DNA of 10,854 nt from Desulfobacterales bacterium. GTDB taxonomy: Bacteria > Desulfobacterota > Desulfobacteria > Desulfobacterales > UBA5852. A program made the translations under genes and the position numbers. Shown piece after piece: positions 1-8,373 of this stretch. The stretch lies in assembly GCA_030066455.1 (NCBI GenBank), contig JASJBQ010000126.1:1-10854 (forward strand), written 5' to 3'. Position 1 is the first letter of the stretch; every line of letters begins with the position of its first letter. The notes under the pieces were generated by a model. It worked only from the letters and a program-made list of their open reading frames with translations. It had not been told where the DNA came from and ran no database searches.

Positions 1-236
1 CCGATCAGGTTTCGCGGCTGCGCCAGGGGACTGCGGATGGCCCCGTAGACCAGGACGGCGGACGCGCCGAACGACCCGATGATCATGACGACATCGGTCT
101 TTTCCAAATGAATGTGATTAAGGTAGGCCAGCGGCAGGATGCCGAAAAAGGCCCCGACCCAGGACCAGCAAATTTCTTTCAGGCTCACGGCGGGCGGGCT
201 TTGGGTCACGCCCTTCATTTTTTGGAAGTAGTTCAT
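1..236 (-). CDS. HPP-family integral membrane protein, N-terminal 78 residues (partial)
   Basis: The ATG at 234-236 (minus) opens a frame that runs off the left edge after 78 codons. It starts MNYFQKMKGV and has two hydrophobic segments, about residues 24-43 and 48-66. The stretch around residues 54-78 (GSFGASAVLVYGAI, then RSPLAQPRNLIG) is the conserved core of the HPP family (PF04982), membrane proteins of about 160-200 residues; cyanobacterial and plastid members have been linked to nitrite transport. The eponymous HPP motif lies beyond the edge or just at it. It starts 32 bases after the stop of the CBS-domain gene on the same strand, so the two are probably cotranscribed and the CBS protein may regulate the transporter. 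There is no clear Shine-Dalgarno before the ATG, and Met7 is an alternative start. Family assignment is good; substrate is unknown. Confidence 0.8.
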   Translation of the reverse strand, partial: MNYFQKMKGVTQSPPAVSLKEICWSWVGAFFGILPLAYLNHIHLEKTDVVMIIGSFGASAVLVYGAIRSPLAQPRNLI

Positions 237-268
237 TCGGGGTATTCTTTTCGCGGCCGGGGACAGGT

Positions 269-883
269 CTAACGCCTACCGCGGGTTCGGACGATATCGG
301 CACGGGTCACGATCCCTGCCAGACGGCGGCTTTGATCGAGTACAGGCACCCGGTTGATGTTCCGTTCTTCAAACAGCCTGGTAATTTCGGATACGGTGGT
401 GGTTTCCGTCACCGTGACGGCAGGCGCCGTCATGATATCCCGGGCCCTTTCCGTGCTTAAATCGGCAATCACGGGAACCTTGCCCGCAAGGCGCTGGGCC
501 AGGAAGTGCATGAACGAACGGATGCCGGCCCCGCCCAGTCTTGTCAGAAAATCTTTGTCGGAAATGACGCCGAGCAATTCATGATTCGCATCCAAAACCG
601 GCAGCCCCGATACGTTTTTCCGGGCCATGATGTCGGCGGTTTCATTCAGGGAAGTGTCCGCCCAGACGAAAACCACGTCATGGGTCATCACATCGCGGGC
701 TTTAATCGAATGGGCCAGCCGATCCACGGCGAGCGTGTAGGCGAGATTATAGATTTCTTTGAAATCATTGGGGGTAATGTCGATATATCCCGAGATGCCT
801 TGCATGGCCTTGAGGATATCGTCATCTGCGAGATCCATGGGGCCGGCATCGATTTGGCCTTGGGCTTTGTCATTTCGGCTCAC
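269..883 (-). CDS. CBS-domain pair protein with helical N-terminal extension, HPP partner
   Basis: A 204-residue soluble protein with no signal peptide or membrane segment. Residues 1-60 form a predicted helical region (DDILKAMQGISGYIDITPND...). CBS domain 1 is at about 63-117, starting at the RDVM motif and ending GVISDKDFL. CBS domain 2 is at about 148-200, starting RDIMTAP and ending GIVTRADIV. Such Bateman pairs usually bind adenine nucleotides; this is family knowledge and no ligand is provable here. An insert of about 30 residues (118-147) separates the domains, and a similar insert occurs between the last two CBS domains of the DUF190 protein at 8374-9648. The start is a GTG at 881-883, chosen because GGGAGGA lies 7 bases upstream; the next in-frame Met is residue 16. 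It is the first gene of a unit with the HPP gene, which suggests control of that membrane protein. Confidence 0.88.
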   Translation of the reverse strand: MSRNDKAQGQIDAGPMDLADDDILKAMQGISGYIDITPNDFKEIYNLAYTLAVDRLAHSIKARDVMTHDVVFVWADTSLNETADIMARKNVSGLPVLDANHELLGVISDKDFLTRLGGAGIRSFMHFLAQRLAGKVPVIADLSTERARDIMTAPAVTVTETTTVSEITRLFEERNINRVPVLDQSRRLAGIVTRADIVRTRGRR

Positions 884-1223
884 CGGTCTATCCTCCCTGC
901 AGTCGCCGGCGTTTCTTCAAGCACAATGTAGGACGCGCAATATGTCGTTTTCCCGGATAATTCGGAAAAGGTTCGATAAACGGCCTGCAAATCCCGGGGC
1001 ATGCGGCGTATTGACGCAACGCCACCGTGACGAGGGGTACGCGTAACGCCGCTATCGGAACTTCAACGGAACCGGTAAAAACCGAACTCGAACGGGTTGC
1101 CGTAAAACGGTCACTGCCATAATAATTAGGTGCGGAGCCTTCCGGAGACCCGCCGTAGGAAGGTTCTGATCTTCCGTATCAGGTTCGTCCATCAGGCGGA
1201 ACTAAATTTAGGTTAAACGGCCC
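884..1223. other. Divergent intergenic region (about 340 bases), no gene seen
   Basis: This separates the minus-strand CBS/HPP unit from the plus-strand transporter and must hold both promoters, but I cannot assign a convincing -35/-10 pair. Structures seen: TTTTCC/GGAAAA arms at 948-953 and 964-969; two short A-loop hairpins, CGGT-AAAA-ACCG (1073-1084) and CCGT-AAA-ACGG (1100-1110); overlapping alternative stems GGAAG/CTTCC (1158-1162 with 1171-1175) and CTGAT/ATCAG (1166-1170 with 1178-1182); and the perfect palindrome CTAAATTTAG at 1202-1211. None matches a riboswitch or operator I recognise. Confidence 0.5.
891..897 (-). promoter_or_regulatory. Shine-Dalgarno fixing a GTG start
   Basis: On the minus strand 897-891 reads GGGAGGA, 7 bases before the GTG at 883-881. 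It supports a GTG start rather than the internal ATG 15 codons in. Confidence 0.75.
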
Positions 1224-2261
1224 TTGTTTAGGGACAACCGGGTCCCGCGGGCAGATTGCCGAAAAAATGGGCGCACGAAAAGCTGGATCTTCCACGATGT
1301 CATCCGCCGGGAATTCATCCCTTTGCTGAAATTGATCGCCATCGGACTGCTTGCGGGCCTGTTTTTCAGTTCGACCTTCATTCTGAACCGCATGATGAGC
1401 CTGGAGGGCGGCCACTGGGTATGGTCGGCCGCGCTGCGTTATGGCTATATGGTGCTCTTCCTGCTGATGGGCTTACCGCTCATCCGGGGCGGCGACGCGC
1501 TGCGGGCGCCCCTGCGGCTTTTCAGACGCCACTGGAAGTTCTGGATCCTGGCCGGTACCATCGGTTTCGGAGGCTTCTACGCGCTGATCTGCTTCAGTGC
1601 CGATCACGCCCCGGGCTGGGTCGTGGCGACTACCTGGCAGTTGACCATCGTCGCCTCCCTTTTCGTCCTGCTCGGCTTCGGTCGGGCCTTCCCGCTGAAA
1701 ATCTGGCTCTTCTCGCTGATCGTCTTCAGCGGGGTCCTCATGGTCAACCTGGCCCACTTCGAGGGCGGCCCGCTGCAGGGCCTGCTGCAAGGGGTGCTGC
1801 CGGTGCTGATCGCCGCCTTCTGTTACCCCACCGGCAATCAGCTCGTCTGGGAGGCCCAGCAGGGGCGTCGGTTTCTGCCCCCCATCCAGGACGCCGGCCT
1901 GAGCAATCCCTTCAACAAGGTGCTGCTGATGTCGCTGGGATCATTGCCGTTCTGGATCGTGTTGATTGCCGCCACCGCCCCACCGCCGCCTTCCGCGGGC
2001 CAGTTGGTCAATACGGCCCTGGTGGCCCTGTTTTCCGGCCTGGCTGCCACGAGCCTTTTTCTCTACGCCCGCAGCCTGGCCAAACGTGCCAGCGAGCTTG
2101 CGGCGGTAGACGCGACCCAGTCCAGCGAGGTGGTCTTCGCCATGATTGGCGAGGTGCTGATCCTGGGCGCCCCCTGGCCGACCATCGCGGCCTTGACGGG
2201 CGTGGTGGTGGTTTTTTCGGGTCTGGCCCTTTTTATCCGCTTCCAGGAACGCAGGGTATAG
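1224..2261 (+). CDS. DMT-superfamily multidrug-efflux-type transporter (EmrE-family, PF13536-like)
   Basis: A very hydrophobic protein with about ten predicted membrane segments (roughly residues 34-54, 66-86, 104-122, 128-152, 158-176, 181-200, 232-254, 262-285, 303-316 and 318-340). The first segments carry FFSSTFILNR then SLEGGHWVWSAALRYG, and there is a mid-protein CYPTGNQLVW motif; I associate these with the large 'multidrug resistance efflux transporter' branch of the drug/metabolite transporter superfamily. Substrate cannot be told. The longest frame opens at TTG 1224 (a stop lies in frame at 1209), giving 345 residues with a charged, poorly conserved-looking leader of about 33. A TTG at 1323, ten bases after GGGA, would give 312 residues, closer to the family length. 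I keep the long form for completeness but the start is uncertain. The gene ends 51 bases before the methyltransferase-like gene, so the two are probably cotranscribed. Confidence 0.82.
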   Translation: MFRDNRVPRADCRKNGRTKSWIFHDVIRREFIPLLKLIAIGLLAGLFFSSTFILNRMMSLEGGHWVWSAALRYGYMVLFLLMGLPLIRGGDALRAPLRLFRRHWKFWILAGTIGFGGFYALICFSADHAPGWVVATTWQLTIVASLFVLLGFGRAFPLKIWLFSLIVFSGVLMVNLAHFEGGPLQGLLQGVLPVLIAAFCYPTGNQLVWEAQQGRRFLPPIQDAGLSNPFNKVLLMSLGSLPFWIVLIAATAPPPPSAGQLVNTALVALFSGLAATSLFLYARSLAKRASELAAVDATQSSEVVFAMIGEVLILGAPWPTIAALTGVVVVFSGLALFIRFQERRV

Positions 2262-2312
2262 GCATTGTGGGGGCCGTCTTCCTGAATGATGGCTTCGGAG
2301 ATAGTTTGAAAA

Positions 2313-3254
2313 ATGGATATCGAAACGCTGGTCCGGGAAAACGATTATATTCTGACGGAAGCCGCGGTTATCGAGGCGCTGGGGCGTGAGACGGGCATAC
2401 GGCTGCACCCGCACCTGCTGAACGCCACACTGATCTATGATCCGATTGGCCGCCAGCGCCTGATGGGATTGTACCGCGGGTTTATCGAAGTGGCCGACGC
2501 GGCGGGGGTTCCCATACTGCTGACGACCCCCACCTGGCGGGCGAATCGCGAAAGGCTGACCGCGGCCGGGATGACCCGTGATGTCAACGCGGATGCCGTG
2601 CGCTTTCTCGAGGATCTCCGGGCAGAGTGGTCCGACCGATCGGAGCGAATCGGCATTGGCGGGCTGCTGGGCTGTGCCAACGATTGCTACCGGCCGGCGG
2701 AGGGGCGATCACCCGCAGCAGCCGAGGCCCTGCATGGCTGGCAGGCCGAACGGCTGGCCGCGGCCGGCGCCGACTTTCTCCTGGCAGCCACCCTGCCGGC
2801 CCTGCCCGAGGCCGTGGGCATGGCCCGGGCCCTGGCCGCCACCGGCGTGCCGTACATCCTCAGTTTCGTGATCGATCGCCTCGGGCGGATCCTGGACGGC
2901 ACGCCGCTGGAAACGGCCTTTGGGACGCTTGACAACGCGGCTACGCCGCCTCCGCTGGGTTACATGGTCAACTGCGCCCATCCTTCCTTTTTACATCCCG
3001 CCAGGGAGCCGGCCGCGGTCATGCGTCGCCTGGTGGGCTACCAGGCCAACGCCTCCTCCCGGGACCACTCGGAACTGGACGGATCCGATCGGCGTCAGGC
3101 CGACGACCTCGAGGACTGGGGAGGTGGCATGGCGGTTCTTAACCGGGATTACGGGGTGAAGATCCTGGGCGGCTGCTGCGGTACCGGCCGGGAGCACCTG
3201 CGCACCATCACACGGCATCTGTCCGGCCCGGCCCATCAGGGGGAGAGGGCCTGA
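2313..3254 (+). CDS. Homocysteine S-methyltransferase-fold protein, atypical subgroup
   Basis: A 313-residue soluble protein with the (beta/alpha)8 homocysteine S-methyltransferase signature. The zinc-ligand cysteines are present: Cys221 in MVNCAHPSF and Cys288-Cys289 in ILGGCCGTG. Family members move a methyl group from a donor to homocysteine, making methionine. Two substrate-side motifs are unusual. The N-terminal D-G-G/A motif is replaced by TEAA (residues 15-18), and the acidic residue expected in GADFLLA-E-T is Ala159 (GADFLLAATLP). In BHMT the matching Asp and Glu contact homocysteine, so this protein may use another thiol or selenol, or none. The TTPTWRANRERL segment (71-82) recurs, as far as I recall, in a distinct uncharacterised subgroup. 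The ATG at 2313 has GGAG 12 bases upstream. It follows the transporter by 51 bases. Fold is confident; substrate is open. Confidence 0.85.
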   Translation: MDIETLVRENDYILTEAAVIEALGRETGIRLHPHLLNATLIYDPIGRQRLMGLYRGFIEVADAAGVPILLTTPTWRANRERLTAAGMTRDVNADAVRFLEDLRAEWSDRSERIGIGGLLGCANDCYRPAEGRSPAAAEALHGWQAERLAAAGADFLLAATLPALPEAVGMARALAATGVPYILSFVIDRLGRILDGTPLETAFGTLDNAATPPPLGYMVNCAHPSFLHPAREPAAVMRRLVGYQANASSRDHSELDGSDRRQADDLEDWGGGMAVLNRDYGVKILGGCCGTGREHLRTITRHLSGPAHQGERA

Positions 3255-3266
3255 TCGCACTTTTTT
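3235..3266 (+). terminator. Candidate intrinsic terminator after the methyltransferase-like gene
   Basis: ATCAGG (3235-3240) pairs with CCTGAT (3250-3255) around a 9-base loop, followed 5 bases later by six T residues (3261-3266). An alternative stem GGCCC/GGGCC (3225-3229 with 3247-3251) overlaps it. The stem spans the stop codon, which is tolerated. A moderate candidate; the stem is only 6 bp. Confidence 0.4.
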
Positions 3267-3790
3267 CATCCAGGGCCCAGAATCTTTATCTCCATCATTT
3301 CATCTCTCCTGTCGAAAACCCTTTGGCTGCGATACATATTGCCAACTCGCGATTTATCCTTGTCGCCACCAACCCGTTAGCAAAGTTCTTCGCAGTCGAC
3401 GAACGGCAGGCACCCCACGGCCGCGCGGATTTCGGGGTCATCCTCGAGCCAGTGGCGCATGTTGCCCAGTAGGGCGGCGGCATAGGGACTCACAGCCCCG
3501 TTCGCGAGGTTGTCGTTGGCCCCGAGCCCATCTTCCTGCCAACCCTTGGTGACCGCCCCCTTGCGGCCCGCGGGTTCCAATGGCTTGGTTACGCCCGGCG
3601 TCCGCTTCGGACCGATCGTATTGACCGCGTGTCAAGGACCGGAACGACGCCGCGGCGCGGCTAAAGAAACAGGCCGCCAAAACCGATACCCTATTGAGGA
3701 GGAATCGCTGCGCCGCCCCTCGGGTGCCCTACCGGCATCAACCCGGCGGGAAACGGGGCCGCACCCACACGAAGGTCAGGATACCGACGG
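3255..3790. other. Intergenic region (536 bases) before the kinase operon
   Basis: Apart from the small minus-strand ORF, this holds the T-run of the upstream terminator, an inverted repeat TTGAC-cgcgt-GTCAA at 3621-3635 (possible operator, no known match), a GC-rich CCGCGGCGCGG stretch near 3650-3660, and an isolated strong Shine-Dalgarno at 3696-3702. The kinase promoter must lie here, but I could not pick a -35/-10 pair with confidence. Confidence 0.45.
3377..3580 (-). CDS. Unrecognised small ORF, possible gene remnant
   Basis: A minus-strand frame with a TTG start at 3578-3580 encodes 67 residues ending LPFVDCEELC. The frame stays open to 3631 (a TGA lies at 3632-3634), so about 84 codons are uninterrupted. 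Codon third positions are almost all G or C, like the real genes around it, and the protein reads as ordinary globular sequence (SPYAAALLGNMRHWLEDDPEI). I do not recognise the family. There is no good ribosome-binding site before the TTG, and the upstream coding signal stops at the TGA, so this may be the 3' end of a decayed gene rather than a living one. It lies in a gap of more than 500 bases between two plus-strand units. Low confidence that it is expressed. Confidence 0.3.
   Translation of the reverse strand: MEPAGRKGAVTKGWQEDGLGANDNLANGAVSPYAAALLGNMRHWLEDDPEIRAAVGCLPFVDCEELC

Positions 3791-3794
<4 letters not shown>
3696..3794 (+). promoter_or_regulatory. Strong Shine-Dalgarno with possible non-AUG leader peptide overlapping the kinase start
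   Basis: GAGGAGG at 3696-3702 is the best ribosome-binding sequence in the region, yet no ATG, GTG or TTG follows at normal spacing. A CTG at 3708-3710, five bases on, opens a 28-codon frame (LRRPSGALPASTRRETG...) whose TGA at 3792-3794 overlaps the kinase ATG at 3791-3793 as ATGA. That arrangement is typical of translational coupling. It could equally be a decayed start or chance. Confidence 0.3.
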
Positions 3795-6415
<2,621 letters not shown>

Positions 6416-6420
6416 GAACC

Positions 6421-8214
6421 ATGGAACGTACCGTACTGGTCATCGAAGACGACCCTCTGAACATGAAACTCATGCGCGGCCTGCTCGGATTGGGCGGCTA
6501 CCGCATGCTCGAGGCCGACGAGGCCGAAACCGGTCTGCAAATGGCGGCCGAACACCGGCCGGATATCATATTGATGGATGTCAACCTGCCGGGACTGGAC
6601 GGCCTGTCTGCCACCCGCAGGCTCAAAGCCGATCCGGCGCTCGCCGCGATACCGGTGATTGCGCTGACCGGGCTTGCCATGGAGGGCGACCGCGAAAAAG
6701 CTTTAGAAGCCGGTTGCATGGATCACATCACCAAACCCATCAACACGCGCAACTTTCTGGACGGCCTGGGAGCACTCCTGACACCAGCGCCCGCCCGCAC
6801 CGATGGCGAAGCACCGCCGAAGAATGCCGCCCCGCAGCAATACAGCCGCATCCTCGTGGTGGACGACGACCCTATGAATGTCAAGCTGGTGGAGGGCATT
6901 CTCAAAAAAGAGGGCTATGAGAGCCTCAAAGCCTTCGGCGGGGAGGAGGCCCTGGCAATGGTTTCGCACCACCGGCCCGACCTGATCCTGCTGGACGTCA
7001 TGATGCCCGGCATCGACGGCTACCAGGTCACCCGTCAGCTCAAGGGCGATCCGGCCACGGCCGCAATCCCGATCATTATGATCACCGCGCTGAACGGCAC
7101 CGAGGACAAGGTCCGCGGGCTGGAGTGCGGGGCGGACGAATTCCTGACCAAACCGGTCAACGCGGCCGAGCTTCTGGCCCGGACCAAATCCATGCTGCGC
7201 CTCAAGCAGTACCAGGACCAGCTCATGCTGCGCACCCGCTCGGAAACCGCCTTCGGCGAGGGTCACGGGCCGCTGGCGCCCGCGCCCGGCAAGCCTCGCC
7301 GCCAGCACGTCCTGCTGGTGGAGGACAACGACAAGGACCTGCGCCTGCTCAGCGGCCAGATCGAAGACCGCGGCTATGATGTCAGCGTGGCCCACGACGG
7401 CGAGGCGGCCCTGCAGAAAATCCTGGCCGGGGGGGTCGATCTGGTGCTCCTGGACATTTTCCTGCCCGGGATGGACGGCTTCGAAGTCTGCCAGCGCCTG
7501 AAGGAAAGCGCGGAGACCCGTGATATCCAGGTGGCGCTGATCACCTGTCTGAAGGATCTCGAGGGCAAGATCAAAGGGATGGAGCTCGGGGCCGACGACT
7601 ATCTGGTCAAGCCTGTGGACGGCCGGGAACTGAGCGTTCGCGTCAAGGCCCTGCTGGCCAAGAAGTCCTACCTCGACCAACTGCACGCCCACTACGAGCA
7701 GGCCCTGTCCTCGGCCATCAGCGACGGGCTCACCGGACTCTACAACCAGACCTATTTCAAGAAGTACCTCAAGCTGGAACTCAAGCGCAGCCTGCGGCAA
7801 AATTATCCCACGAGTCTGCTCATGCTCGACCTGGATGACTTCAAAGGGCTCAACGACCGCTTCGGTCATCCGGCCGGGGACATGGTCCTGCAGGAGACCG
7901 CGCGCCTGATCCGGGAGGCGATCCGCGAAGTCGATCTGGCCGCCCGCTACGGCGGGGAAGAGTTCGCGGTGGTGCTGCCCTATTCCGACACACGGGGCGC
8001 CCGGGTGGTGGCCGAGCGCATCCTGAAGGCGCTGCGCGCGCTTGACCTGGAAGATGCAACAGGCGCCAGACTGGGAAACATCAGCGCCAGCATCGGTATC
8101 GCCGCCTGCCCCGAAGACGCCCGGGAGGCGCGCACCCTGATCCAGCAGGCCGACGCCATGCTCTATCACGCCAAGCAAAACGGTAAAAACCGGATCGAAA
8201 CGCCCCCGGCATAG
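6421..8214 (+). CDS. Response regulator diguanylate cyclase, REC-REC-REC-GGDEF (DivK-PleD-like)
   Basis: A 597-residue cytoplasmic regulator that should make cyclic-di-GMP from two GTP when phosphorylated. REC1 (4-119) has Glu9-Asp10-Asp11, phospho-Asp53, Thr83 and Lys105. REC2 (143-258) has Asp148-150, Asp192, Thr222 and Lys244. REC3 (296-412) has Glu301-Asp302, Asp345, Thr375 and Lys397. After a helical linker, GGDEF (434-595) has SDGLTGLYN, the metal-site Asp470, the active-site GGEEF at 511-515, and an inhibitory I-site RxxD (Arg502, Asp505) at the canonical five-residue spacing. REC1 resembles Caulobacter DivK (ILMDVNLPGLDGL, KPI), and REC2 resembles the first receiver of PleD (ILLDVMMPGIDG, MITALNG, FLTKPV). 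The gene follows the kinase stop by five bases, with GGAAG about nine bases before the ATG. All catalytic residues seen are intact. Confidence 0.95.
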   Translation: MERTVLVIEDDPLNMKLMRGLLGLGGYRMLEADEAETGLQMAAEHRPDIILMDVNLPGLDGLSATRRLKADPALAAIPVIALTGLAMEGDREKALEAGCMDHITKPINTRNFLDGLGALLTPAPARTDGEAPPKNAAPQQYSRILVVDDDPMNVKLVEGILKKEGYESLKAFGGEEALAMVSHHRPDLILLDVMMPGIDGYQVTRQLKGDPATAAIPIIMITALNGTEDKVRGLECGADEFLTKPVNAAELLARTKSMLRLKQYQDQLMLRTRSETAFGEGHGPLAPAPGKPRRQHVLLVEDNDKDLRLLSGQIEDRGYDVSVAHDGEAALQKILAGGVDLVLLDIFLPGMDGFEVCQRLKESAETRDIQVALITCLKDLEGKIKGMELGADDYLVKPVDGRELSVRVKALLAKKSYLDQLHAHYEQALSSAISDGLTGLYNQTYFKKYLKLELKRSLRQNYPTSLLMLDLDDFKGLNDRFGHPAGDMVLQETARLIREAIREVDLAARYGGEEFAVVLPYSDTRGARVVAERILKALRALDLEDATGARLGNISASIGIAACPEDAREARTLIQQADAMLYHAKQNGKNRIETPPA

Positions 8215-8373
8215 CCCGAACTATTGAGCCTGGAACCGCCACCGGCTTCGATACGGCCGCCAGGTGCATAGCGCCGTCGACACCCTGGAGGCCGCGAATC
8301 GGCAGGTCGGTGACGTTTCGCGGTAGAAAACGCCACCTCTCGGAATAACCCCGCAGAAACGCATCGCCTGCCG
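8215..8373. other. Convergent intergenic gap (159 bases)
   Basis: This lies between the 3' ends of the GGDEF gene and the DUF190-CBS gene. Both transcripts should end here, but I see no hairpin followed by a T-run on either strand. A weak CCTGG/CCAGG pairing flanks a GC-rich stretch near 8229-8264. No attC-like core sites were found. Confidence 0.4.

Noticed and set aside
1256..2389. 377-codon plus-strand frame overlapping the transporter
   Set aside because: The product is Gly/Arg/Pro-rich with no domain, while the overlapping frame encodes a clear membrane transporter.
6703..8178. 491-codon open frame antisense to the GGDEF gene
   Set aside because: It is a mirror of a GC-rich coding strand. 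The plus-strand protein has all REC and GGDEF motifs and the antisense product has none.
8215..8373. attC site after the DUF190-CBS gene
   Set aside because: No RYYYAAC / GTTRRRY core pair or long imperfect stem was found on either strand.
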